Of a stretch of 64,000 bases of DNA, positions 8,319 to 17,051 are shown piece after piece (positions within the stretch are counted from its first letter, which is position 1; each line of letters opens with the position of its first letter). The notes beneath the pieces are model-generated. The model saw only the letters and a program-made list of their open reading frames with translations. It was not told the origin of the DNA and ran no database searches. This stretch comes from an uncultured Flavobacteriales bacterium (GTDB lineage: Bacteria; Bacteroidota; Bacteroidia; Flavobacteriales_D; Crocinitomicaceae): positions 124,001-188,000 of the forward strand of contig CAJXJK010000008.1 of NCBI GenBank assembly GCA_913054135.1, written 5' to 3'. The position numbers were made by a program, and so were the translations under genes.

Positions 8319-9335
8319 TTAAGCATTAAAATGTTTCAGATGTCTTTCGATATTTACTTCGTCATCAATTGCAGTTCCTTTTAACAAATGACCACAAAGT
8401 TGATTGGCATAATAAGGCGCAATCATAACACCCTTCGTTCCTAATCCATTAAAAATAAATTTGTTCTCTTCTTTCGGATGCCTCCCTAATAATGGTCGGC
8501 GATCACTCACTGTTGGACGCAGACCAGCTTGATGCTTTACAATTTCATATTCAAAAGTGGTAAATGCTTCTAATTTTTCAATCAATTCGTTCTTACCCTC
8601 TTGAGTCGGAATTGGTTGTTTCATCTTCCAATTATAAGTCGCGCCAACTTTAAATAAATTGTCTCCTAAGGGTAAAATGAAGAGATTTTTATTGACAATT
8701 TCATCTAATTGTAAATTTTCAGATCTGATTATTAGAACATCTCCATGAGTTGGTCTCATTGGTAAATAACCAAAATATTTGTTCTCTAAAACATCTGCAC
8801 CCTCGCAATAAATGGCCTTTTCAGCATCATTTGCATTATAATTTTCTAATTGTACAAATTCAATTTCTTGCGACTCTAAGAATCGCATGGACTCATTCAA
8901 AAACAAATTCACATCTAAATGACCTATTGATTCAACCTTACCTACGTGAAAAGGAGTTTTTATATGTTGATTCTTAAGCTCGGTGATTGGAGATATGTAT
9001 TTTTCAAATCGTTCATCACCATGAATAGACGACCATGAATTTTGTTCTTCAATAGAAGCAAAAACTCTGCTTATTGGCTTGTTCGATAAAAATTTTCGCC
9101 CTATTAGCTCTTCCTTGTCTTCATAAAACTCTTTCGCAAAAGGAAGTAAAACATCTGCTTGCCAACTTTTAGTTAGTCTTTTAAAAACAATAGGATTTAC
9201 GAGTCCTGCAGCAACTCTTGAAGAATGGTTTTCATTCTTATACACCACCTTGAAATTAACTTTTTGCTTCCAAAGCTCCCAGGCTAAAGTACATCCAGCC
9301 AATCCCCATCCATAAATTGTAAAAGTGTGATTCAT
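8319..9335 (-). CDS. FAD-dependent oxidoreductase (DAO family)
   Basis: 338 residues. It starts with a dinucleotide-binding beta-alpha-beta motif (YGWGLAGCTLAWEL, residues 8-21) and continues with RVAAGLVNPIVFKRL, typical of the D-amino-acid-oxidase/glycine-oxidase fold and of the MnmC C-terminal domain. The C-terminal FAD segment is also present (RPTVSDRRPLLGRHP ... FNGLGTKG). It should bind FAD in the cytoplasm and oxidise an amine; the substrate cannot be read from the sequence. It starts 12 bp after the comF-like gene ends, so the two probably share a transcript. Confidence 0.85.
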   Translation of the reverse strand: MNHTFTIYGWGLAGCTLAWELWKQKVNFKVVYKNENHSSRVAAGLVNPIVFKRLTKSWQADVLLPFAKEFYEDKEELIGRKFLSNKPISRVFASIEEQNSWSSIHGDERFEKYISPITELKNQHIKTPFHVGKVESIGHLDVNLFLNESMRFLESQEIEFVQLENYNANDAEKAIYCEGADVLENKYFGYLPMRPTHGDVLIIRSENLQLDEIVNKNLFILPLGDNLFKVGATYNWKMKQPIPTQEGKNELIEKLEAFTTFEYEIVKHQAGLRPTVSDRRPLLGRHPKEENKFIFNGLGTKGVMIAPYYANQLCGHLLKGTAIDDEVNIERHLKHFNA

Positions 9336-9347
9336 TTATAAGAGAAT

Positions 9348-10046
9348 TTAGACTCTGGCCGCTAAGGTAGCCACTGAAACTTTGCAACCCTCAATTTGCA
9401 GCAATTGTTTAAGACAAGCCTCAATGGTGGCTCCGGTTGTTAAAACATCATCCACTAAGAGCACGTGTCTATCTTTCAACTTAGAGGGGTTTGGAATTGT
9501 AAAGATATTTTTCACATTATCCCATCTTTCATATTTAGACACTGTGGTTTGAGAGTCACTGTGAACAATTCGCCTAATTAACTTCTCTTTCACTGGTATA
9601 TTCAGTCGTTCATTCAAACCTTTAGCCAGTAAAGAACTTTGATTAAAACCCCTCAACTTCAGCTTTTTCGGATGAAGTGGAACTGGTAAAATAAAATCGA
9701 TTTCGTTCTTCTTATCTACTTGTTCGGCCAATTTACCACCGAAAAACTGAGCCAACTTAGTTTTGTTTTGATACTTGATGAGATGCAGGATGTCCTGAAC
9801 CATATTCCCTTTTTGATAATCGAATAAAGTATATGTTCTTTCAACTTCAGCCCTTCCCCAAAATAGTTTATCCAATTTCTCTTTTGTTTGTTCAGAATTA
9901 TCAATGTAGGGTAAATCGTAAAGGCAAGATAAACACATGTGCTGTTCATTTACTTTTAAATCATTTTCACAAATCACGCAATCATTAGGATATGCAATAT
10001 CCAAAATTGAATTTGTGACGATTTTGATTTGATTTCCTATTCCCAT
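9348..10046 (-). CDS. ComF family protein (phosphoribosyltransferase-like)
   Basis: 232 residues, typical for ComF/GntX. Near the N-terminus are two CxxC pairs (CVIC and CLSC) forming the usual zinc site. The C-terminal part has the PRPP-binding motif VLLVDDVLTTGAT and the strand ILPVPLHPKKLKLRGFNQS, both family hallmarks. ComF proteins support natural DNA uptake in several bacteria, although many homologues are uncharacterised. A TTG at 10064 would extend the frame 6 codons; the ATG at 10046 is preferred because the following sequence matches the usual start of the family. Confidence 0.9.
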   Translation of the reverse strand: MGIGNQIKIVTNSILDIAYPNDCVICENDLKVNEQHMCLSCLYDLPYIDNSEQTKEKLDKLFWGRAEVERTYTLFDYQKGNMVQDILHLIKYQNKTKLAQFFGGKLAEQVDKKNEIDFILPVPLHPKKLKLRGFNQSSLLAKGLNERLNIPVKEKLIRRIVHSDSQTTVSKYERWDNVKNIFTIPNPSKLKDRHVLLVDDVLTTGATIEACLKQLLQIEGCKVSVATLAARV

Positions 10047-10528
10047 ATAACTAAAATAATCCAAAAAGTGTCTATTAAATTAACTATTCTTTTTGAACAT
10101 AGTGAAGTGAATAAATTAAAATTCAATTTTCCTTGATTCACGTTCGTCTTTGGTCGTAAATTGTAAGTCCGATTACAGCAGAAAATTAATATTAATTAAC
10201 TGTTGATAAGACATTAAAAAATAAATAGGAATTATAGGTCTTTGTACTGAGGAGCAATTATTTGAGATTAAGATAAAAGGTGGCAGCCCTTAATAGCAAA
10301 GCGATTCACAGACAGACTGAAATGAATTGTTGAAAACTATAGGGTGATTGTGAATTAAATTAGATTGCGAAATCTCTAAAAAATCGCAAGTTTTGTTCTC
10401 AAGAAATTTGACCTCGAAATCAACTTTATTTTTCAGTTCTGAGATGAACGATAAATCACTCAAGTTGACCAACATTTTGATAGATGTTCAATGGGGATGA
10501 ATTGAGCAAAAATTAAAACCTAAAACCA
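10047..10528. other. Divergent intergenic region, no gene supported
   Basis: A 482-bp AT-rich gap between the comF-like gene and nrdB, the longest gene-free stretch in the window. A 61-codon minus frame (10290-10475) has no recognisable content and is not called. A weak promoter candidate for nrdB is TTTG (10407-10410), 16 bp, TATTTTTC (10427-10434). A short palindrome TTAATATTAA lies near 10187-10196. I looked for NrdR boxes and for a cobalamin riboswitch and saw neither. Confidence 0.6.
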
Positions 10529-11506
10529 ATGGCAGAAGCAGTAGAACCAATCTTAGAAAAAAACAATGATCGATTTGTATTATTCCCAATCGAGCATGAT
10601 GACATTTGGCAATTTTATAAAAAGTCAGAAGCAAGTTTTTGGACAGCTGAAGAAATTGACCTGAGTCAAGATCTTATTGATTGGAACGAAAAGCTAACTG
10701 ATGATGAAAGATATTTCATCAAACATATCTTAGCTTTCTTTGCTGCATCTGACGGAATCGTAAATGAAAATTTAGCTGAGAATTTCTTAGCTGAAGTTCA
10801 GTACACAGAAGCTAAGTTCTTTTACGGCTTTCAAATTGCTATTGAGAACATCCACTCAGAAACTTATTCATTGTTGATTGATACTTACATCAAAGACGAC
10901 AAAGACAAACATCATTTATTCAACGCCGTTGATACGATTCCTTGTGTGAAACGAAAAGCTGATTGGGCTTTAAGATGGATAGATGAAGGATCGTATGCAG
11001 AGCGTTTAATTGCATTTGCTGCGGTAGAAGGAATTTTCTTTTCAGGTTCATTCTGTTCTATTTTCTGGTTAAAGAAAAGAGGATTGATGCCAGGATTGAG
11101 TTTCTCAAACGAGCTAATTTCAAGAGATGAAGGACTTCACTGTGACTTCGCTTGCTTATTATATAATAACCACTTAGTTAACAAATTGCCAAAAGAAACG
11201 GTTTCAAAAATCATTACTGATGCAGTAGAGATTGAGAAAGAATTCGTGACTGATGCGATTCCGGTAAAACTAATTGGAATGAATGCAGAATTAATGCAAC
11301 AGTACATTGAATTTGTTGCTGACAGACTTCTAGGTGAACTAGGATGTGAAAAAGTCTACAACACAACAAATCCATTTGACTTTATGGATATGATCAGCAT
11401 TCAAGGTAAAACTAACTTCTTTGAGAAAAGAGTTGCTGAATACCAAAAGGCAGGAGTATTAAACAGTGGAGAGAATCAGTCGTTCTCATTAGATGAGGAC
11501 TTTTAA
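10529..11506 (+). CDS. nrdB: Class Ia ribonucleotide reductase, beta subunit
   Basis: 325 residues. This is the radical-generating subunit that, with NrdA, reduces ribonucleoside diphosphates to deoxy forms in the cytoplasm. Diiron ligands can be read: Asp75 (AASDG), Glu106 and His109 (AIENIHSE), a Glu in AVEGIFF, and Glu and His in SRDEGLHCD. The radical Tyr113 is present four residues after His109, which points to an ordinary class Ia enzyme rather than a Tyr-less class Ic one. nrdA follows 87 bp downstream in the B-A order usual in Bacteroidota. The small-subunit C-terminal tail (SLDEDF) that docks into NrdA is intact. Confidence 0.97.
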   Translation: MAEAVEPILEKNNDRFVLFPIEHDDIWQFYKKSEASFWTAEEIDLSQDLIDWNEKLTDDERYFIKHILAFFAASDGIVNENLAENFLAEVQYTEAKFFYGFQIAIENIHSETYSLLIDTYIKDDKDKHHLFNAVDTIPCVKRKADWALRWIDEGSYAERLIAFAAVEGIFFSGSFCSIFWLKKRGLMPGLSFSNELISRDEGLHCDFACLLYNNHLVNKLPKETVSKIITDAVEIEKEFVTDAIPVKLIGMNAELMQQYIEFVADRLLGELGCEKVYNTTNPFDFMDMISIQGKTNFFEKRVAEYQKAGVLNSGENQSFSLDEDF

Positions 11507-11593
11507 CGGATTAGAGTAAAACAGAATTATTAAACCCGATTTGTGTTTGTGGGCCCTTCTCAAACGTAAATCAAAAACAGCCAAGGACGCACT

Positions 11594-13957
11594 ATGTACG
11601 TATTAAAAAGAGATGGTAGAAAAGAGCCTGTGAAATTTGACAAGATCACAGCACGAACAAAAAAATTATGTTACGGATTGGACGCAATGGTTCAGCCCGA
11701 AATGGTTGCAATGAAAGTAATTGAAGGCCTTTATGACGGAGTAACAACTTCTGAATTAGATAGCCTAGCTGCTGAGGTAGCTGCTTCAAAAACAATTGAA
11801 CACCCTGATTATGCTTTGTTAGCATCTAGAATTTCAGTGTCTAACTTACACAAGAACACTAAGAAATCATTTTCAGACACAGTTGAAGATTTACACAATT
11901 ACATTGATCCTATTACAGGAGACCCAGCTTCATTGATTGCTGAAGATGTTTACAAAATTGTAAAAGACAATGCTGAGTATTTTGATTCTCACATCATTTA
12001 TGACAGAGATTTCAAATATGATTACTTCGGTTTCAAAACACTAGAAAGAGCTTACTTACTTAAAATCAACGGACAAATTGTTGAGCGTCCTCAACAAATG
12101 TTAATGAGAGTTTCTGTAGGTATCCACAAAGATGATATTGCTGCTGCGGTTAAGACTTATAACGCAATGTCTGAAGGATGGTTTACTCATGCAACACCAA
12201 CATTATTCAATGCCGGAACACCAAAACCGCAAATGTCTTCTTGTTTCTTATTACAGATGCAAGATGATAGTATTGGCGGAATCTATGACACATTAAAGCA
12301 ATGTGCTAAGATTTCTCAATCGGCTGGTGGAATCGGATTGTCGATTCACGATATCAGAGCTAAAGGTTCTTACATCAAAGGAACAAACGGTACGTCAAAC
12401 GGAATTGTACCAATGTTACGTGTATTTAACGACACTGCACGTTACGTTGATCAAGGAGGAGGAAAACGTAAAGGTTCTTTTGCAATCTATATGGAACCTT
12501 GGCATGCTGATATTTTTGACTTCTTAGAATTAAAGAAGAACCACGGTAAAGAAGAGCAAAGAGCAAGAGATTTGTTTTATGCAATGTGGATGTCTGATTT
12601 ATTCATGGAAAGAGTTGAAGCTAACGGAGATTGGACTTTAATGTGTCCTAACGAATGCCCAGGTTTACCTGAAGCATACGGTGACGATTTCAAAAAGCTT
12701 TATACTAAATATGAAGAAGAAGGAAGAGGAAGAAAAACAATCAAAGCACAAGATTTATGGTTCAAAATATTAGAATCACAAATTGAAACTGGTACTCCAT
12801 ACATGGTTTACAAAGATGCTGCGAATGAAAAATCAAATCAAAAGAATTTAGGTACAATCAAGTCTTCGAACTTATGTACTGAGATTATTGAGTACACTGC
12901 TCCTGATGAAGTTGCTGTTTGTAACTTAGGATCAATTGCACTTCCTAAATTTGTTGATGCAGAAACTAATGAATTTGATCACAACAAGTTATTTGATGTA
13001 GCTTATCACTTAGCAACTAACTTGAACAATGTAATTGATCAAAACTATTACCCAATTGAAGAGGCGCGTAACTCAAACATGAGACACAGACCAATCGGAA
13101 TTGGAGTACAAGGATTAGCAGATGCCTATATCTTAATGAGATTCCCTTTTGATTCAGCTGAAGCAAAACAATTGAACAAAGAGATTCACGAAACAATTTA
13201 TTATGCAGCCGTAACTGCTTCTAAAGACGCAGCTAAAAAAGACGGAGCATATGAAACTTGGGAAGGATCTCCAATTTCTAAAGGTATCTTCCAATTTGAC
13301 ATGTGGAATGTTAAGCCAACTGACAGATGGGAATGGGATGTATTAAGAGAAGAGGTTATGGAGCACGGAGTAAGAAACTCATTGTTACTTGCACCAATGC
13401 CAACAGCTTCAACAGCTCAAATTTTAGGAAATAACGAATGCTTTGAACCATACACTTCAAACATTTATACAAGAAGAGTACTTTCAGGTGAGTTCATTAT
13501 CGTGAACAAACACTTATTGAAAGACTTAGTTAAATTGAACTTGTGGGATGTAAACATGAAGAACAAGTTGATGGCTTCAAACGGATCAATTCAAAACATT
13601 GATGAGATTCCACAAGACATCAAAGATCTTTATAAAACTGCTTGGGAGATTTCTCAAAAAGTAATTATTGATCAAGCTGCTGATCGTGGAGCATACATTT
13701 GCCAATCACAATCATTGAACTTGTTCATGGAGAACGCAAACTTTGCGAAATTAACTTCAATGCACTTCTACGGATGGAAAGCTGGTTTAAAAACTGGAAT
13801 GTACTATCTAAGAACTAAGGCTGCAACAGATGCTATTAAGTTTACACTTGATAAAACTGCTACAGCAGCACCAGTTGCAAAAACAGAAGAAGAAAGAATG
13901 GCTGAAATAGCATGTTCTTTAGATGATCCGGACAGCTGTGAGATGTGTTCTGGATGA
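11594..13957 (+). CDS. nrdA: Class Ia ribonucleotide reductase, alpha subunit
   Basis: 787 residues. The N-terminal 90 residues form an ATP-cone for allosteric activity control ([16 protein letters not shown]). Active-site features: a redox Cys in [11 protein letters not shown], the Asn/Cys/Glu set in SSNLCTEII, and the second redox Cys in EVAVCNLGS. The C-terminal CEMC pair, reloaded by thioredoxin or glutaredoxin, is present. Together with NrdB it is probably the main aerobic source of dNTPs. It follows nrdB on the same strand, and the pair ends in a strong terminator. Confidence 0.97.
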   Translation: MYVLKRDGRKEPVKFDKITARTKKLCYGLDAMVQPEMVAMKVIEGLYDGVTTSELDSLAAEVAASKTIEHPDYALLASRISVSNLHKNTKKSFSDTVEDLHNYIDPITGDPASLIAEDVYKIVKDNAEYFDSHIIYDRDFKYDYFGFKTLERAYLLKINGQIVERPQQMLMRVSVGIHKDDIAAAVKTYNAMSEGWFTHATPTLFNAGTPKPQMSSCFLLQMQDDSIGGIYDTLKQCAKISQSAGGIGLSIHDIRAKGSYIKGTNGTSNGIVPMLRVFNDTARYVDQGGGKRKGSFAIYMEPWHADIFDFLELKKNHGKEEQRARDLFYAMWMSDLFMERVEANGDWTLMCPNECPGLPEAYGDDFKKLYTKYEEEGRGRKTIKAQDLWFKILESQIETGTPYMVYKDAANEKSNQKNLGTIKSSNLCTEIIEYTAPDEVAVCNLGSIALPKFVDAETNEFDHNKLFDVAYHLATNLNNVIDQNYYPIEEARNSNMRHRPIGIGVQGLADAYILMRFPFDSAEAKQLNKEIHETIYYAAVTASKDAAKKDGAYETWEGSPISKGIFQFDMWNVKPTDRWEWDVLREEVMEHGVRNSLLLAPMPTASTAQILGNNECFEPYTSNIYTRRVLSGEFIIVNKHLLKDLVKLNLWDVNMKNKLMASNGSIQNIDEIPQDIKDLYKTAWEISQKVIIDQAADRGAYICQSQSLNLFMENANFAKLTSMHFYGWKAGLKTGMYYLRTKAATDAIKFTLDKTATAAPVAKTEEERMAEIACSLDDPDSCEMCSG

Positions 13958-13977
13958 TCCGGAAAAGATAAGAAATA

Positions 13978-14060
13978 ATTACAGCCTAATTTATTAGGAC
14001 TACCTTAACTGTAATCATTATAACAAAACCTGCTTTCATTAGAGAGCAGGTTTTTTTTTG
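13978..14060 (+). terminator. Intrinsic terminator after nrdA, preceded by a nested hairpin
   Basis: The terminator proper is stem AACCTGCT (14027-14034) paired with AGCAGGTT (14045-14052), followed by a T-run to about 14059. Just upstream is a second structure: ATTACAG (13978-13984) pairs with CTGTAAT (14009-14015) and encloses an inner hairpin CCTAA/TTAGG. The T-run ends 5 bp before the end of the convergent gene. Confidence 0.85.
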
Positions 14061-14064
14061 TATT

Positions 14065-14961
14065 CTATATTTTATACATCAATACGAGATTATGAGAGTG
14101 AAATAAACGTGGATTCACACCATCATGTAAAGTGATTTGAAATTCTGCACCTACCCTTCCATTATAAGCCATGGCCATGTGCGAAAACACCTTTCCACTG
14201 CCAAACCTAAACTCTAGATACAATGGAAGATAGGGCTTAACTATAACTCTTCTATAAACAGAAGAAGTTTGAATTCCAGTTGAACTAATTTGCGGACTAA
14301 AGAAGGAACTTGTACCAAAAGTATTTACTTGATCAACAGAATATAGATATTGATTATCCGAATCTTTGATGTGATTTTCATACCTACTGTTATACCTAGA
14401 AACCGCAGTATTGCCCATACTATAACCGGCCATCAATCCCAATCCGCAAGAGAAGGTAAAGTTGTTTCTTCCAATATCATATAATGCTTCATACCTGCCA
14501 AACAAGTGTCGGCTTTGTAGTGAATAAGTTAATGAATGGTTCGAAATACTGTCTTTGAATAGAGTATCTACATCAATCCCATTTGCAGCAATTTGAAGAA
14601 TCGTATCTACTCTAAACTCTTCTTCTTTTGAATACAAATATCTTCTATCTGATCTCCCATCAATTGTGAAGCCAACAACAAAACGAAACTTGCTATTATC
14701 CCTTTTTAAGCCCACATTAATTCCCGAAGTGAAATAGTCATAACTACCATAATGTCTGTCATAATTCATGGCCGAATCTTGATGAATAAGAATTGATTTA
14801 TCCTTGACGATATTTGAAAAGTGATTGTTGGTTTGATTTCCGTGATAAAGTAATTCACCACCAAGATCCATTGCTAAATGTGTCAGTTTTAACTTAGAAG
14901 AATCTTGCGCAAGACTACAGTGAGCAAAAACAAGTGTTAATATGAGAAGGGAAATTTTCAA
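14065..14961 (-). CDS. Exported protein, probably outer-membrane associated, unknown
   Basis: 298 residues with a Sec signal peptide (MKISLLILTLVFAHCSLAQ). The mature part is rich in alternating aromatic and polar strands ending in hydrophobic residues (for example YLPLYLEFRFGSG and the C-terminal HNLVLMYKI), which suggests a beta-barrel-like or outer-membrane protein. The start must be the TTG at 14961: a TAA lies two codons upstream in frame and no ATG fits the signal peptide. It is convergent with nrdA. I cannot assign a family. Confidence 0.7.
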   Translation of the reverse strand: MKISLLILTLVFAHCSLAQDSSKLKLTHLAMDLGGELLYHGNQTNNHFSNIVKDKSILIHQDSAMNYDRHYGSYDYFTSGINVGLKRDNSKFRFVVGFTIDGRSDRRYLYSKEEEFRVDTILQIAANGIDVDTLFKDSISNHSLTYSLQSRHLFGRYEALYDIGRNNFTFSCGLGLMAGYSMGNTAVSRYNSRYENHIKDSDNQYLYSVDQVNTFGTSSFFSPQISSTGIQTSSVYRRVIVKPYLPLYLEFRFGSGKVFSHMAMAYNGRVGAEFQITLHDGVNPRLFHSHNLVLMYKI

Positions 14962-15058
14962 GATTTATACTTTGAGGACAAACGATTAGAAGATGGTTTT
15001 ATTGTAAAGCAATCACTTCGAAACCAGCTATTCGCAAGTTTTTTGGTATCTTCAACTT

Positions 15059-15487
15059 ATGGCAAAAAACGATAACAAAACGCAAATGACAGAAGTGAAA
15101 GCTTCTAATTATTTACCGACCATAGCTGATGAAGGCCAAAGAGCTGACTGCATTACACTTGATAAAATGATTCAAGAAGTCACAGGCCGAAAACCAAAAA
15201 TGTGGGGAAAAGAAATGGTAGGATATGGCTGTTATCATTACGTTGGAAAGTCGGGCCGTGAAGGCGATTGGTTTAAAACTGGTTTCGCCCCAAGAAAAAA
15301 TCAACTGAGTATTTATTGCATTGGTGGATTCGATAATCATCAAGATATTTTAGATCGACTCGGTAAACATAAACTAGGCAAAGGATGTCTTTACGTGAAG
15401 AACTTAGATGTTATAGACAAAGAAGTGCTTAAAGAACTTTTAGCCGCTAACATTTCTTTAATGGATCAACAGTATCCTGAGAAATGA
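15059..15487 (+). CDS. DUF1801 (YdhG-like) domain protein
   Basis: 142 residues. The middle matches DUF1801: a first helix, then MWGKEMVGYGCYHYVGKSG and DWFKTGFAPRKNQLSIYC. Proteins of this fold are small cytoplasmic alpha/beta proteins related to YdhG/frataxin-like domains; function unknown. It is the first gene of a three-gene operon: its stop overlaps the next start by 4 bp (ATGA). Confidence 0.85.
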   Translation: MAKNDNKTQMTEVKASNYLPTIADEGQRADCITLDKMIQEVTGRKPKMWGKEMVGYGCYHYVGKSGREGDWFKTGFAPRKNQLSIYCIGGFDNHQDILDRLGKHKLGKGCLYVKNLDVIDKEVLKELLAANISLMDQQYPEK

Positions 15488-15915
15488 ATAAATACTTTTA
15501 CTTTGCAGTATTGCTGTACATAGGCTCTTTTTTCATGCCTGTTTACGATATTATTCCAGGTGAACTATCGGCACTAGGTTATGAATGTGCTTATGCCCTT
15601 GCCTTTAAATTCCAAGAAGCTGTTGCTATCGGAGATAGCACAATTGGACATATACTTCAGTACATCATATTGAATTTATCAAATCCGCTTATCATCATTT
15701 TTATAGTAGCTTCTATTACGAAAACACTTAGCAAAAGAATAAGATGGCTTATAGGGAATATCGCAATGATTTCAGCAGTAATTTTCATGCCTTACTTTTT
15801 CATGACGCTCTTCACTGAATTTTCTTTTGGATATTTTAGTTGGCTAGCTGCCATTATTTTACTCAACTTTTTGGGTAATGGAAACTCATTTAATCGACCT
15901 CAAAAAAATACATGA
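15484..15915 (+). CDS. Polytopic membrane protein, unknown
   Basis: 143 residues with four predicted membrane helices (about residues 3-20, 58-76, 85-108 and 114-132) and short loops. No charged catalytic cluster or known signature. ATGA-type 4-bp overlaps at both ends tie it translationally to the DUF1801 gene and to the alpha/beta hydrolase gene. Confidence 0.75.
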   Translation: MNKYFYFAVLLYIGSFFMPVYDIIPGELSALGYECAYALAFKFQEAVAIGDSTIGHILQYIILNLSNPLIIIFIVASITKTLSKRIRWLIGNIAMISAVIFMPYFFMTLFTEFSFGYFSWLAAIILLNFLGNGNSFNRPQKNT

Positions 15916-16589
15916 AAAGTTTAATTTTACTTCATGGCGCTTTAGGCGCAAGTTCTCAGTTTGATGAATTGATTACACTTCTTGAATCTCAATTTAATGT
16001 TTACCGCTTTGATCATTCAGGTCACGGAAAATCAGCAGTTTCAAAAGATTTTAAGATGAGTAGTTTTGCTCAAGAATTGAAAGAATTCATTCTTGAAAAT
16101 GAATTAGAGAAGCCCCAAATATTTGGATACAGCATGGGCGGATATGTCTCTTACTATCTCGCATCAACTGAAGGTGAACTCTTGGGTGACATTATGAGTT
16201 TGGGCTCAAAATTAAAATGGGATCCATTGATTGCTAAACTTGAAACTGGGAAAATTAATCCTAAAAAAATCAAAGAGAAAGTTCCTCAATTTGCACAATA
16301 TCTCGACACTCTTCACTTAGATTGGGAAGCAACAATGAATGCCACGGCAAAATTGATGGTTAATCTTGGTGACGGTGAAGCTCTAACTTTTGAAGAGTTT
16401 GGGAAAATTAAAAACAAGTGCTACATAGGTCTCGGAGATGAAGACGAAATGGTTAGTTGTCAAGAAACTGTTGACGTAGACGCAGCCTTACTGAATAGTC
16501 ATTATTACAAGCTACCGAATAGTAGGCACCCAATTCACTTATTGGATATGAAACAATTAAGTGAATTCATCATCAAGTTTTTAGCCTAA
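15912..16589 (+). CDS. Alpha/beta-fold hydrolase
   Basis: 225 residues with an alpha/beta hydrolase layout: oxyanion strand LILLHGALGASSQFD (residues 4-18), HSGHGKS, nucleophile elbow GYSMGG with the catalytic Ser, an acid in GLGDEDEMV, and the catalytic His in SRHPIH near the C-terminus. It is cytoplasmic with no signal peptide. Such enzymes cleave esters or similar bonds; the substrate is not predictable. Last gene of the operon, ending 2 bp from the convergent repressor gene. Confidence 0.88.
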   Translation: MKSLILLHGALGASSQFDELITLLESQFNVYRFDHSGHGKSAVSKDFKMSSFAQELKEFILENELEKPQIFGYSMGGYVSYYLASTEGELLGDIMSLGSKLKWDPLIAKLETGKINPKKIKEKVPQFAQYLDTLHLDWEATMNATAKLMVNLGDGEALTFEEFGKIKNKCYIGLGDEDEMVSCQETVDVDAALLNSHYYKLPNSRHPIHLLDMKQLSEFIIKFLA

Positions 16590-16591
16590 GG

Positions 16592-16993
16592 TTAGCTTTT
16601 GCAATTGTCACAAATTCCTTTTGCTTGAACCTCAAAAGAGTCAATTTGAAATGATGGATGATTAATTACTGGCATTTGCTGGGGTTCTAGGCAATACGTT
16701 TCATTGCAATCTGTGCACAAAAAGTGAATATGATCGTGATGATGAGCTTCACTCTCACATGAATGCGAACAAAGAGCATACTTCTTCGATTCTCCATTAA
16801 TCAGAATTTCATGAAGGATTCCGACATCAATAAATTTCTTAATGGTACGATAAAGAGTGATGCGATCATGCTCTCCTAATTCCTTCTCAACCATGCCCAT
16901 ATCAATGGCATTCTCATGGCTTTGAAAGACATTTAGTACATCAGTTCTAAACGAAGTGACTCTTAATTTTTTAGATTTGAGTAAATTTTTCAT
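16592..16993 (-). CDS. Fur-family metalloregulator, probably Zur-like
   Basis: 133 residues. The N-terminal winged helix (TDVLNVFQSHENAIDMG, then the recognition helix DRITLYRTIKKF) is followed by the metal-binding half: His-rich segment 84-90, Cys93/Cys96 (CTDC) and Cys128/Cys131 (CDNC), the structural zinc pairs of Fur/Zur. The frame extends to 17047, but that would place the start inside the operators; the ATG at 16993 matches the family N-terminus. It is divergent from a TonB-dependent receptor, with two 21-bp inverted repeats between them, so it is inferred to repress both itself and the receptor. Zinc rather than iron is suggested by the short length and the His-rich receptor, not proven. 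Confidence 0.88.
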   Translation of the reverse strand: MKNLLKSKKLRVTSFRTDVLNVFQSHENAIDMGMVEKELGEHDRITLYRTIKKFIDVGILHEILINGESKKYALCSHSCESEAHHHDHIHFLCTDCNETYCLEPQQMPVINHPSFQIDSFEVQAKGICDNCKS

Positions 16994-16997
16994 ACCT

Positions 16998-17018
16998 AAA
17001 TGCAACATTATTGCATTT
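16998..17018. promoter_or_regulatory. Fur/Zur-type operator 1
   Basis: A 10-1-10 inverted repeat: AAATGCAACA, T, TATTGCATTT, with 9 of 10 positions complementary. The arms contain the 7-1-7 spacing typical of Fur-family sites. It begins 4 bp upstream of the repressor ATG and so overlaps its translation start region. Confidence 0.7.
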
Positions 17019-17028
17019 ATTAAATTAC

Positions 17029-17049
17029 ATTTGCAACATTGATGCAAAT
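17029..17049. promoter_or_regulatory. Fur/Zur-type operator 2
   Basis: A second 10-1-10 inverted repeat: ATTTGCAACA, T, TGATGCAAAT, 9 of 10 complementary. Its centre is 31 bp (about three helical turns) from that of operator 1. It overlaps a -7 box TACATTTG (17026-17033) and ends 2 bp before the receptor ATG, so repressor binding would block initiation of the receptor gene. Confidence 0.7.
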
Positions 17050-17051
17050 AT

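Noticed and set aside
10290-10475. A 61-codon minus-strand frame before nrdB
   Set aside because: No recognisable motif, no good start context, and it lies in an AT-rich promoter region.
16994-17047. Upstream extension of the Fur-like gene to a start at 17047
   Set aside because: The extra 18 residues would be encoded by the operators; the family begins at the ATG at 16993.
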